Source: a candidate division WOR-3 bacterium
Lineage (GTDB): Bacteria; SDB-A
Length of the DNA: 12,300 nt
Direction of reading: 5' to 3'
NCBI GenBank assembly: GCA_016934535.1
Contig: JAFGSQ010000048.1
Coordinates: 1 to 12,300, forward strand
A program made the translations under genes and the position numbers. Under the pieces are notes generated by a model, which worked only from the letters and a program-made list of their open reading frames with translations, ran no database searches and was not told the origin of the DNA. Positions 1 to 7,769 of the stretch are shown piece by piece; position 1 is the first letter of the stretch; the number at the start of each line of letters is the position of its first letter.

Positions 1-27
1 TATTTTTTGAATACAAAAAAACCGTAA

Positions 28-57
28 CCACGAGTTGACGCGAAGGGACGCGAAAAA
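28..57. repeat. Short decamer-period repeat ahead of the C69 peptidase gene
   Basis: GACGCGAA occurs at 37-44 and again at 47-54, ten bases apart, and a weaker first unit (CACGAGTTGA) precedes them at about 29-38. The style resembles the CACGAAG-type intergenic repeats seen in many environmental bacterial genomes; that comparison is from memory. The rest of 1-169 holds no gene that I can support. Function unknown. Confidence 0.4.
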
Positions 58-100
58 GAATACAAACGACGAATACGAAGTTTGGGAAAGACAAAAAAGA

Positions 101-130
101 TTGTGAAATCAACAATTCCGATGCAATAAT
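101..130 (+). promoter_or_regulatory. Possible promoter of the C69 peptidase gene
   Basis: TTGTGA (101-106) and AATAAT (125-130) are separated by 18 bases and lie about 40 bases upstream of the ATG at 170. Both boxes are imperfect and the surroundings are AT-rich, so chance is possible. Confidence 0.3.
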
Positions 131-169
131 AAATAACATAGATTCACAGCTTTTTAATGGGAGGAATAT

Positions 170-1903
170 ATGAAAATGCTCTTTTCAGGATTTCTGTCAG
201 TGTTGATTTTACTTTACGCCCAATCATTGTTCTCCTGCACGACAATACTTGTGACTTCTGGAGCTTCCAATGACGGTTCCGTTTTAGTCACTCATTCAGA
301 CGACAACGAGTTATGCGACGAGAGAATAATCTACGTTCCCGCAATGGATCACCCCCAGGGTTCGTGGAGAATGATTTATCCCACGGCCGTAGCACTCGGC
401 GAAATTCCAGAATACAACTGCTTTCTGGAACCTCGCCTTGTGTGTTCTGAACGCGGACCCGGATACGACACTCCAGAATATCCAGTGACTATACCTCTTG
501 ATTCGATACCAGAGGCCGGTCACACTTACGCATATTTCGACGGAAGCTACGGAATAATCAACGAGCATCAGCTAATGATAGGCGAGTGCACTAACGGCGC
601 AAAAATACAGCTGAACTGCGAGAGGGGAAAAAGAATATTCTATTCGAGCGAACTTTCGAGAATAGCCCTCGAAAGGTGCAGGACGGCAAGGGAAGCCGTC
701 GAACTTATAGGATACATGATAGAAAAATACGGCTACTACGGTACTGGCGAAACGCTTCTGCTGGGTGATCCGAACGAGGGTTGGGTCATGGAAATGTGCT
801 GCGGCACACCCGACAGTTCGGGCGGATTGTGGGTTGCAAGAAGAGTTCCCGACGGGGAATTGTTCGTCGCCGCAAATGAATTCAGGATCAGAGACATTGT
901 ACCGGGAGACCCGGACATTCTTTACTGTGAAAATCTTTTTGAAACCGCACAGGACATGGGTTGGTGGAAACCTGAATCAGGCACACTGGACTGGCTTAAA
1001 ACCGTCAGTCTCGGGGAATATAATCACCCCTATTACTCTCTCAGAAGAGTTTGGCGGGTTCAGAGTCTTGCCGCGCCAGAACTGAATCTCTCTCCGTGGG
1101 TGGAGGACGGCTGCACCAGGTATTATCCTTTTTCATTAAAACCGGATCATCCTCTTTCGCTCCTTGAAGTGATGAACCTTCACAGGGATTGTTATGAGGG
1201 GACCGAATTCGACATGACCAAAGGTACAGCAGCAGGCCCTTTCGGTTTTCCTTACCGCTACTACGGTCCTTACGACGGTCAGGGTGACGTCGGTGATCCC
1301 ACGAGAGTTCTTGAAGGTGCATGGGAACGCACTCTTTCGGTCAGCTACTGCGGCTTCGTCTACGTAAACCAAGCCCGTAAATGGCTTCCCGACGCCGTCG
1401 GCGGAATTTGCTGGATGGGTCTGGATCGGCCCTCAGAGACTTGTTTCATCCCATTCTTCGTCGGTATAAGCGATCTTCCTCCTTCCGTGCAAAACTGCAA
1501 CACCGCCGAGTTTTCGGATCAAAGCGCGTGGTGGGCATTCAACACGGTCTCAAATTGCACTTCGATAAAATACTCTTATATGATAGAAGACATCAAAATA
1601 CTCAGGGACAGCATTGAAACAGCGGAAATCCAACTGGTATCTTCGATTGATTCACTGATCTTAAAAAACAGTGAATCAGGCGAAATCACGGAAAAAGCCG
1701 AAGTTTTTCTGACCGAACAATGTTTCGAAAATACAGAAACAGTCGTAGATAGATGGTGGAAACTGCTGGCGTATATGATAGTTCGCTACGACGACGGATA
1801 TATAAACACCGAAGGACACATGGCTCAGGAAGTAGGATATCCGCAGTGGTGGTTGGATCAGGCAGGATGGAAAGACGGCCCGACGACTTACGAAAAAAAG
1901 TGA
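170..1903 (+). CDS. Secreted C69-family (U34) dipeptidase
   Basis: Predicted cysteine peptidase of family C69, whose members are N-terminal-nucleophile hydrolases related to Lactobacillus PepD and release dipeptides. Residues 1-22 form a hydrophobic signal peptide, followed directly by Cys23-Thr-Thr-Ile, the family's catalytic Cys motif, so signal cleavage itself would expose the nucleophile. Further family-like segments are NDGSVLVTHSDD (about 34-45), GIINEHQLMIGECTNG (128-143), LLLGDPNEGWVMEM (196-209) and VAANEFRIRDI (233-243). The 577-residue length suits a complete family member. The start is fixed by GGGAGG at 159-164, five bases before the ATG. The gene stands alone on this strand and is convergent with the VOC gene 33 bases beyond its stop. 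The substrate is unknown; a role in extracytoplasmic peptide breakdown is inferred. The LFSC junction is a poor lipobox, so a lipoprotein is less likely. Confidence 0.88.
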   Translation: MKMLFSGFLSVLILLYAQSLFSCTTILVTSGASNDGSVLVTHSDDNELCDERIIYVPAMDHPQGSWRMIYPTAVALGEIPEYNCFLEPRLVCSERGPGYDTPEYPVTIPLDSIPEAGHTYAYFDGSYGIINEHQLMIGECTNGAKIQLNCERGKRIFYSSELSRIALERCRTAREAVELIGYMIEKYGYYGTGETLLLGDPNEGWVMEMCCGTPDSSGGLWVARRVPDGELFVAANEFRIRDIVPGDPDILYCENLFETAQDMGWWKPESGTLDWLKTVSLGEYNHPYYSLRRVWRVQSLAAPELNLSPWVEDGCTRYYPFSLKPDHPLSLLEVMNLHRDCYEGTEFDMTKGTAAGPFGFPYRYYGPYDGQGDVGDPTRVLEGAWERTLSVSYCGFVYVNQARKWLPDAVGGICWMGLDRPSETCFIPFFVGISDLPPSVQNCNTAEFSDQSAWWAFNTVSNCTSIKYSYMIEDIKILRDSIETAEIQLVSSIDSLILKNSESGEITEKAEVFLTEQCFENTETVVDRWWKLLAYMIVRYDDGYINTEGHMAQEVGYPQWWLDQAGWKDGPTTYEKK

Positions 1904-1936
1904 AAGGTTAAGATTTATTTTTCTGAATAAATAAAA

Positions 1937-2302
1937 TCAGGGTTTTCCAGAAATTTCCAAAAGATTCCCGTCGGGGTCCTCGAACTTGAAAAGAGCAAAA
2001 TCGGGCGCGAATTCCTGATATTTTTCGACGATTTTTACTCCTTCTGTTTTTAAAAATTCATGACACTCTCTGACGCTGTCGACCGAGAAGCTCGGAGAAA
2101 ACTCGGCGTATTCTCTAGACTGTTCTGGCTTCTTTCTTCTTCCGGGTTCAGCGTATATAGTCACTTTCCCAGACTTGAAAAGAACTCCCGGCGGCATCTC
2201 CCCCCCGTCCTCGAACCCGAGTATCTCCTTGTAGAACTTTTTGGCTGTTTCGATGTCTGAAACATACAACGTCAAAACGTTCAGATCATTCACTTTCTGC
2301 AT
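1937..2302 (-). CDS. VOC / glyoxalase-fold protein
   Basis: A 121-residue protein with the two beta-alpha-beta-beta-beta modules of the vicinal oxygen chelate superfamily: NVLTLYVSDIETAKKFYKEILGF (8-30, named by position because of length) opens module one, and FKFEDPDGNLLEI (105-117) closes module two. Glu116 sits where the C-terminal metal ligand is normally found. The first ligand position in the opening strand is Leu rather than His, Gln or Glu, so metal binding may be altered. Such proteins include lyases, dioxygenases and antibiotic-binding proteins, and the exact role cannot be read here. The start is supported by a strong GGGAGG (2309-2314) six bases before the ATG. It is the last gene of the leftward run, 52 bases after the small membrane protein gene. 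Confidence 0.85.
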   Translation of the reverse strand: MQKVNDLNVLTLYVSDIETAKKFYKEILGFEDGGEMPPGVLFKSGKVTIYAEPGRRKKPEQSREYAEFSPSFSVDSVRECHEFLKTEGVKIVEKYQEFAPDFALFKFEDPDGNLLEISGKP

Positions 2303-2354
2303 TAACTGCCTCCCGTTTTTTTGTGTATTTCATACATTATTTTTACGTCTAAAA

Positions 2355-2672
2355 TCAAACAATAGCCATAAATACGAGTAACGCGTGAAGGTAAAAAGAT
2401 CCGGCCAGAAGTGCAGGTACACAGCACAACAGAATCATAAGAAGGTCAACGATTTTGTTTTCTTTTATCAGCAGAAGATACGAACCGTAATTTCCGAGAA
2501 AAAGGCTCACAGACGATGAAAACAGAAGGAGAGAAAGAGAGAGAAAGCGATTCAAGGAATGAGGGACAAATCCCTGATCGGAGTATATCGCCCATGACAA
2601 AACGTATATCAAAAACGGCGGGATGATCTGAAATAACAGCGCCGACAATGGAACTAAATAGGTTTTTCTCAT
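2355..2672 (-). CDS. Small multi-spanning membrane protein, function unknown
   Basis: A 105-residue, very hydrophobic protein with about three membrane segments (roughly residues 7-30, 43-65 and 74-104) and short charged loops (Lys70-Glu-Asn-Lys73). I recognise no family. Its ATG (2672-2670) overlaps the TGA of the upstream gene (2671-2669) in an ATGA arrangement, which usually means translational coupling and suggests that the two proteins work together at the membrane. A longer frame on the same strand (2757-2446) overlaps both genes but has no membrane or family character and was set aside. Confidence 0.65.
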   Translation of the reverse strand: MRKTYLVPLSALLFQIIPPFLIYVLSWAIYSDQGFVPHSLNRFLSLSLLLFSSSVSLFLGNYGSYLLLIKENKIVDLLMILLCCVPALLAGSFYLHALLVFMAIV

Positions 2673-3346
2673 TTGATTCTGCCGTCACTCTCAAGGACCG
2701 CTTCGGATTGCACCCACGCTTTTTCAGCGTCGAATCTTCCGCCGGTCGCAAACTCAAGCCTTTCGAGAAACGTTTTCATCTTTTCGTTGGACTCACGAAC
2801 CGCCTCCTTAAGTGTCTGTCCCCTTGCCCATCGCCTGAGAAAGTAAAAATAAAAAACGGGTGATTTGCTCTCTCCAGGGTGACCTATGTATGCCTCCGCT
2901 CCAAGATCAAGCCATACAGGAGCCTGGTAAATATCGTTGCAACCTGTGTTGTAGATCATTCTGAGATTTCCTGTCAAATTCGAATCTATGTCCCACATCC
3001 AGTAGACGAAATCATTGTCGTGGGCGAGTATAAAAATGTCGACTTCGTGGTATTTTTTCAGACTCTCAACCAGCGCCGACAGAAATTCCTGTTTCTTGTC
3101 ACCGGGAAAGGACTGCGTCAAATATGTGACCGAACCGTAATACCTTTCCAGGTAGAGAATTGTAAAATTCTCCGTTCCCCATTTCTGGAACGGTGTCACG
3201 TCGTCCCGGATTGCCATTGCGGCACGGTGTTCTTTTCCTTCGGGAACTGAAAGTCCAAAAAATACTTTGTCCGTCACAGCGACAACGGACAGATAAGAAA
3301 TGATTGAAAGAACAACGCAGATAGTTATGGCCAAAGACTTTTTCAT
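2669..3346 (-). CDS. Membrane-anchored protein with caspase/CHAT-like features
   Basis: A 225-residue protein with an N-terminal hydrophobic segment (about 5-25) acting as anchor or signal peptide and an otherwise extracytoplasmic body. The middle resembles clan CD (caspase/gingipain/CHAT) folds: a hydrophobic strand ending in a His (VDIFILAHDND, His109), a second strand ending in a Cys (RMIYNTGCND, Cys136), then LDLGAEAYIGHPGES (146-160) and an FLRRWARGQTLKEAVRESN helix (169-187), which match the usual order of a Gly-Ala strand followed by the 'f...l..G.tl.eAv' helix. The 27-residue His-Cys spacing is shorter than in typical members, so protease activity is uncertain. The start has only an adjacent AGG as possible ribosome binding site. 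It lies 66 bases after the TIM-barrel gene and is coupled to the small membrane protein. The assignment is by pattern alone. Confidence 0.6.
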   Translation of the reverse strand: MKKSLAITICVVLSIISYLSVVAVTDKVFFGLSVPEGKEHRAAMAIRDDVTPFQKWGTENFTILYLERYYGSVTYLTQSFPGDKKQEFLSALVESLKKYHEVDIFILAHDNDFVYWMWDIDSNLTGNLRMIYNTGCNDIYQAPVWLDLGAEAYIGHPGESKSPVFYFYFLRRWARGQTLKEAVRESNEKMKTFLERLEFATGGRFDAEKAWVQSEAVLESDGRIK

Positions 3347-3412
3347 CCTATTAAAGCCCGGCTGTTGTTTTGACGCGAGAGATTATTAAAGCGTCATAAA
3401 TTAAATCACGAT

Positions 3413-4186
3413 TTATGAACAGTTCAACAATCCCCTTTCCTTTAAAAACAAAACAGAAGGTTCAATTTCATTCAAAAGAGTTTCTATTGTCCAAAAAGCT
3501 GTCGGTGAATATTTATCCAAAAGTTCCAAAACTTTTTCGACGTCTATTTTTCCTTTCCCGAGTCTCCAGTGATCGTCTAAAACTCCATCGTTGCTGTTCA
3601 AGTGAACGTATTTGATCCTTTCTCCCAGCCCTTTTATCCATTCTTCGTGCGATTTAGTGGAGTTCGCGCTGACGTGGCCTATGTCGAGACATGCGGAAAG
3701 TATCTCTCTTTTATATATTTCGTTCGTTTTATCTATTAATTCGGCAATGGCGGAAAAATCATCCTCGAAGACATTTTCAAGATGAATCGCCAATCCTTCA
3801 GTTTTATCTCCGAGAAAATCTGACCAAAAATCCAGTGAATTCTTAATCCAAATATCCCTGGGATAAGTTTTGGGTATGTATCCTGTGTGCAGGACCATGT
3901 GCTGAACTTCAAGGCGGGATGCGATATCGTAGGCTTCCTGAAAACGGCTTCTCGCCGCTTCACGGACTTTTTTATCCCTGCTCGATGGTATCATTTCGCA
4001 AAAAGGTCCGTGAAATCCCCTCACAGTTACAGACTTGATTTTTTCAAAAATAACGTCTGCTTCCGAGCTTTTTTCATCTAAGTTCTCAGGCCATGCGTAT
4101 TCCTGAATTTCGATACCCGTGTCGTATTTTTTAACCAGGGGTAAAACTTCATCGATCTCTCCCCAGTCTGCAATTATAAGTTTCAT
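3413..4186 (-). CDS. Sugar phosphate isomerase/epimerase-like TIM barrel
   Basis: A 257-residue protein of the xylose isomerase-like / AP endonuclease 2 TIM-barrel superfamily, cytoplasmic with no signal peptide. Visible barrel-end motifs that supply metal ligands in this superfamily are VLHTGY (His100), HLENVFED (Glu137), CLDIGHVS (Asp168, His171), YVHLNSNDG (His195), DDHWRLGKGKID (His206) and FWTIET (Glu235), so the metal site looks complete. The length is normal for a single-domain member. Likely substrates are sugars, inositols or related polyols, but the specific reaction cannot be read from sequence. A perfect -10 hexamer TATAAT on this strand (4209-4214) lies upstream without a convincing -35. 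The 84-base gap to the M28 gene and 66-base gap to the caspase-like gene allow cotranscription. Confidence 0.85.
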   Translation of the reverse strand: MKLIIADWGEIDEVLPLVKKYDTGIEIQEYAWPENLDEKSSEADVIFEKIKSVTVRGFHGPFCEMIPSSRDKKVREAARSRFQEAYDIASRLEVQHMVLHTGYIPKTYPRDIWIKNSLDFWSDFLGDKTEGLAIHLENVFEDDFSAIAELIDKTNEIYKREILSACLDIGHVSANSTKSHEEWIKGLGERIKYVHLNSNDGVLDDHWRLGKGKIDVEKVLELLDKYSPTAFWTIETLLNEIEPSVLFLKERGLLNCS

Positions 4187-4270
4187 ATAATGTCTTTCAC
4201 CTTTATCTATTATAATTTCAGATTATTTCTCTCGTTCTGAATCCGGCGCCTCCGGTTTATGTCTGCATTC

Positions 4271-7138
4271 TCATTCAGTCAATGTTATCTTGATAGAAAC
4301 GTTTTCATCTCCCGCGGACAATCTGCAAAAATATGCTCCAGGTGCAATTATTCTGTCTTTTAAGTCTGTCTTATTCCATTCTGCTTCGTAACACCCTGAA
4401 GTAAAATCACGGTTTAGAAGTACTTTGACAAGTCTTCCCGAGGAGTCATATATCTTCATTGACACCCGGCAATCTCGAGGTATGTCGAAGGAAAACAGAA
4501 CATTATTAGTAAAAATAAAAGCGGATGCGCTTAGAACGATATCTGAGGGAACCGGTGAAAAGACCGGATTTTCTTCAACAAAAACCACTTCTCCGAATAA
4601 TGTCATTACCCTCTGCGCTGCTGCTCTTGCTTGCCCTGAGTTCATGAAATACAGAGGAAATCCGAAAATCACCGATTTACCTTGGCCTGCCATCCTTAAC
4701 ACTGCGCAGACTCCTCCTTCAAAGGGACTCATGTTGTTTGATAAATCAATGTTATAAACATTTATTCCTCCGACATAACTATATGACTCGACGTATCTCA
4801 GACAATTCCCCCAGGCTTGATAAGGTATTTTTGACTCGTCCACCAGCAAATCAGGAAAGCTGAAATTTCCAACGACACCCTGCAGAGAGTCCTCTGGTCC
4901 CGACAGATCGGCTGTGTCCACTCGCATGTAATCGCGGACGATATTGCCCATGGGAATGACGATGGGGTATTCCGTCAAACCGCTAAAGTCTGAGGCGGTC
5001 TTCCATCCTATCGCCCAGAGATTTCCGCCTCCTTGAAGATAACGAAATAATTGTTCAGAGGTTTCATCAGCGTAAAACGAATCCAGGTCTTCCGAGTGCC
5101 AGACCACCGTTGAATATGGAGCCAGGTCTGCGAACAAAGGACCTTCTCCGATCGCCGAATAGTCGAATTCCGTTATCCTGTATCCCTGAAGAATTCCTCT
5201 GTAAAACTCATCGACGGTGCTGTCTGTGGGGAATCCTGATCCGCCGTAATGGGTTTCGTCAACTATCAGTATTCCCTGATCGAGAGTCAGGGGTCTTCCG
5301 TAAGCAATAGCACTAAGCGGACCTGCGTTTCCTTGCAGGTCGTATGCTTTGACTGCGTAGTAATACCTATTCTCCCCCTGAAGAAATGAATCCGTGAAAC
5401 ATGTGTCGGTTAGAATTGTTACGTTTATGCTGTCCAAAAGAGTGTCCTGGTTGACGCCTCTGAAAACTCTGTAGCCGGACAAATCAATTTCAAGATTCGG
5501 CCGCCATGATATTTGTATACAATCTTTTATTGGAAGAGCCGTTACATTTTGCGGTGCAAGCGGGGTGCTGTTCGAAACGAAATTTATCTCGTCGGCGCAG
5601 TAGCTCTCCCTTCCTGTGTTGTCCAGAGCCGTCACAGCGAGAAAGTACTCGATTCCGGGAGAAAGACCTAGTAAAGTGTCTGAAGTTATACCTGCTCCTG
5701 TAATTACAAAAGCGTCCTGATAGGATATGCTCGAATCTCCAATGTATATTTTGTAGCCATCCACGTCCATTTCCGGGGATTTGTCCCACTGTACTACTAC
5801 ACTGCTGTCGGATCCGGTCACGAGGACTGCGACATTCTCAACTTTAGCAGGATAGACGCTCAGCACAGCCAGTACCGAGACGCCGCTTTTGATTATCGTC
5901 GTATAAAGTGTCGAGTCAAGAGTGGACAAAAGATCCGTAGTGCTGTGATAATTAGGATTGAATTGCGTCTGATTGGCTTCCATCATTCCTATTGATGAGT
6001 AACCTCGTGATGCGAACGAAATCCAGTCTGAGCCTCCCATTGGTGGAACTTCGAAATTGATTAGGGAAGGAACATACATTGAAGATACATCCGAATACAA
6101 GTTTGACAGCCATTCAGATGTTTTATCCATACTTTGTATATAATTGTCCAGATATTCGTCGTCTCTGAATCCAATCATGTCGTAGTTTAGAACAGCAGCT
6201 ATATCCGCCGATTCGCTGTAAGCGTTTCCCGCGTAGTGATAGCTCCCAAGACACCCGTCCTCCTCAGCCGCCCACGCTATGAATTTAAGAGTGTAATCGC
6301 TGTTTATTCCCGCAAAAATCCTCGCAGCTTCGAGAGCGGCGGCCGTACCTGAGGCGTTGTCGTCCGCACCCGGAGCGAAAGTTGCGGTATTTGATGTCGC
6401 ATCGAAGTGCCCGCATATTATCATCTGCTTCTCAGGAGCCTGACTCCCGGGAAAAGTTGCCACAACATTCCTCTCAGCTGCTGCTTTCACTTCATAAAAA
6501 GAGTCGAATTCAGTTTGATAACCCCATCCTTCGAATCTTTCTTTGAGCCACTGAGAAGCGGCGTATGAACTGTCGGTAAAACTGAATCTGCAGTAAAAAT
6601 CCTGCAGACGTTGTATGTATGAAGTAATCGAATCGGAATTAACTTCGTCAACCAGCGACTGAACGTACGGTTCCCACTCGATATTGTTCATGTAAACAGT
6701 ATTTATTAAAAGCCTTTCCCAGAATCTGACAGGTATCTGTTCGCGGTTAAAAAGCCTGTTTGGAATTCTGAGAACCGAGAGATAGTCATCACCCTTTGAA
6801 GTGATGTCAGTTATCGCGAGAACACTGTCCGTGTAAACAATCTTCACGCCCGACAGATCCGAAATCCATTGCGGAGACACGAGCGAGTATATTTTATTTG
6901 ACGGATTCTCATCCACAACAAAATAGACAAAACCCGAAGTTTTTATCTTTTCAACAGTGATCACGTCGGTGATTAAAAAAGCCCTGTCTCCGACGAATTC
7001 ATTTGCAGTCAACCCAAGTTCAATCCATTTCTGTAGGGTTTTCTGATCGGAAAGTTCTACAGAAATCAAAAAGTCGTCTGAAAAAGCCGTACAAAAAAAA
7101 CCGAACGTCAAAAATAACACATTCAAAACGATTTTCAT
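4271..7138 (-). CDS. Secreted M28 zinc peptidase with FnIII domains and sorting tail
   Basis: Numbering starts at a GTG at 7153; the ATG five codons later (7138) is preferred because AAGAGA precedes it and it opens a cleaner signal peptide. An N-terminal prodomain (about 27-220) precedes the M28 catalytic domain (about 225-430). All five zinc-site residues are visible: His249 (CGHFD), Asp264 (GADDNASG), Glu297-Glu298 (AAEED, catalytic base and ligand), Asp325 (NYDMIG) and His403 (YHST). M28 enzymes are aminopeptidases or carboxypeptidases with two zinc ions. Two fibronectin type III modules follow (about 435-525 and 532-620), then an alpha/beta segment (about 626-855, ILIVDETHYG to VIFGFPLYF) that resembles the glutamine-amidotransferase-like domain of secreted proteins. 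The end (about 880-960: SMKIYDSSGRLVKVLL, APGAYFCRL, KITLTE) is a FlgD-Ig/T9SS-type sorting domain. It is likely exported to the cell surface or medium for protein scavenging. Confidence 0.92.
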   Translation of the reverse strand: MKIVLNVLFLTFGFFCTAFSDDFLISVELSDQKTLQKWIELGLTANEFVGDRAFLITDVITVEKIKTSGFVYFVVDENPSNKIYSLVSPQWISDLSGVKIVYTDSVLAITDITSKGDDYLSVLRIPNRLFNREQIPVRFWERLLINTVYMNNIEWEPYVQSLVDEVNSDSITSYIQRLQDFYCRFSFTDSSYAASQWLKERFEGWGYQTEFDSFYEVKAAAERNVVATFPGSQAPEKQMIICGHFDATSNTATFAPGADDNASGTAAALEAARIFAGINSDYTLKFIAWAAEEDGCLGSYHYAGNAYSESADIAAVLNYDMIGFRDDEYLDNYIQSMDKTSEWLSNLYSDVSSMYVPSLINFEVPPMGGSDWISFASRGYSSIGMMEANQTQFNPNYHSTTDLLSTLDSTLYTTIIKSGVSVLAVLSVYPAKVENVAVLVTGSDSSVVVQWDKSPEMDVDGYKIYIGDSSISYQDAFVITGAGITSDTLLGLSPGIEYFLAVTALDNTGRESYCADEINFVSNSTPLAPQNVTALPIKDCIQISWRPNLEIDLSGYRVFRGVNQDTLLDSINVTILTDTCFTDSFLQGENRYYYAVKAYDLQGNAGPLSAIAYGRPLTLDQGILIVDETHYGGSGFPTDSTVDEFYRGILQGYRITEFDYSAIGEGPLFADLAPYSTVVWHSEDLDSFYADETSEQLFRYLQGGGNLWAIGWKTASDFSGLTEYPIVIPMGNIVRDYMRVDTADLSGPEDSLQGVVGNFSFPDLLVDESKIPYQAWGNCLRYVESYSYVGGINVYNIDLSNNMSPFEGGVCAVLRMAGQGKSVIFGFPLYFMNSGQARAAAQRVMTLFGEVVFVEENPVFSPVPSDIVLSASAFIFTNNVLFSFDIPRDCRVSMKIYDSSGRLVKVLLNRDFTSGCYEAEWNKTDLKDRIIAPGAYFCRLSAGDENVSIKITLTE

Positions 7139-7189
7139 GAATTCTCTTTTCACTTATGATTGTATCTCATAAACCATTTTAATTTCATT

Positions 7190-7672
7190 TTACACCATCT
7201 GCAATTCTTTAAGCAAATCCGCAAGGACTCTCAATCTTTCGCTTAAAATTTCGTCGTCTTTGTGCAGGCAGTCGTCGAAGAGTTTTATGTCATCTTCTAT
7301 TTGCTCGTTTTCAGTGCAGACGGAAAAATTCATCGCACCGCCCTGAAGACCGATTCTGTCCAGGAGAGGATATTTCGGAAAATCCTTTTCATTTTTCATA
7401 TACCTGTCCCTGAAAAACACTTTCGCTCTGCAGATGAGAATCGCAAGGTCTATCACTCTGTGAAAAGGTAGCTCTTCGGACTGACGCGACCATTTTTTTC
7501 CCGTGTGTCTCCAAATTTTTGCCGATATATCGACTTTTCCCCTGTCGTTCCACTGGGCTAAACCCAATGAAAGTCCTTTTGCTTCACTCCTGTATGCAGA
7601 TCTTCCGTCAATTTTGTCGTAATCCTCTGAAACTATCACCGGTTTGTGCTTTAAATCTGTCGGTATTTTCAT
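7190..7672 (-). CDS. DUF6530-type conserved protein
   Basis: A 160-residue cytoplasmic protein that I recognise from memory as matching the DUF6530 family (no known function): MKIPTDLKHKPVIVSEDY at the start, AKGLSLGLAQWNDRGKVDIS (31-50), WRHTGKKWSRQSEELP (54-69), HRVIDLAILICR (71-82), DRIGLQGGAMNFSVCTEN (105-122) and the ERLRVLADLLKEL end (145-157). Length is the usual one. The start is strongly supported: GAGGAG (7678-7683) precedes the ATG, and a near-consensus promoter begins about 30 bases upstream. That promoter carries a perfect inverted repeat (7688-7718), so expression is probably controlled by a repressor or activator not encoded in the window. The M28 gene follows 51 bases downstream and may be read from the same promoter. 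The protein has no visible catalytic motif, signal peptide or membrane segment. Confidence 0.85.
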   Translation of the reverse strand: MKIPTDLKHKPVIVSEDYDKIDGRSAYRSEAKGLSLGLAQWNDRGKVDISAKIWRHTGKKWSRQSEELPFHRVIDLAILICRAKVFFRDRYMKNEKDFPKYPLLDRIGLQGGAMNFSVCTENEQIEDDIKLFDDCLHKDDEILSERLRVLADLLKELQMV

Positions 7673-7687
7673 TCTATCTCCTCATTA

Positions 7688-7718
7688 TTACTAATTTAGT
7701 TATATACTAAATTAGTAA
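7688..7718. promoter_or_regulatory. Palindromic operator over the DUF6530 promoter
   Basis: TTACTAATTTAGT (7688-7700) and ACTAAATTAGTAA (7706-7718) are perfect 13-base inverted repeats around the five-base centre TATAT. The site covers the -10 box and the expected transcription start of the leftward promoter. This is the geometry of a dimeric regulator, for instance of the MarR, TetR or GntR type, acting as a repressor; no regulator gene is in the window. Confidence 0.7.
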
Positions 7719-7732
7719 AATATTTTTGTCAA
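7704..7732 (-). promoter_or_regulatory. Sigma70-type promoter of the DUF6530 gene
   Basis: On the minus strand a perfect TTGACA (7727-7732) is followed after exactly 17 bases by TAGTAT (7704-7709), five of six matches to the -10 consensus. Transcription should begin near 7697, leaving a leader of about 25 bases with GAGGAG before the ATG at 7672. Confidence 0.75.
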
Positions 7733-7769
7733 TCGAATTAAATAACGCTCCAATCCGGACATTTCAAAA

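Noticed and set aside
1914-1935. Bidirectional terminator between the convergent C69 and VOC genes
   Set aside because: TTTATTT and AAATAAA can pair, but the stem is seven A-T pairs with no G or C, so it is not a convincing terminator.
2446-2757. 103-codon leftward frame overlapping the caspase-like and small membrane protein genes
   Set aside because: It overlaps two better-supported genes, and its product is basic and Ser/Arg-rich without family or membrane character.
3371-3397. Inverted repeat TGACGC / GCGTCA before the caspase-like gene
   Set aside because: Six-base arms with a 14-base loop, no T run and no clear promoter relation; it could be chance.
4425-4757. 110-codon rightward frame opposite the M28 peptidase gene
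   Set aside because: It lies fully antisense within a clear coding region and has no recognisable product.
7139-7153. GTG at 7153 as the start of the M28 peptidase gene
   Set aside because: No ribosome binding site stands before it, while the ATG at 7138 has AAGAGA in front and gives a cleaner signal peptide.
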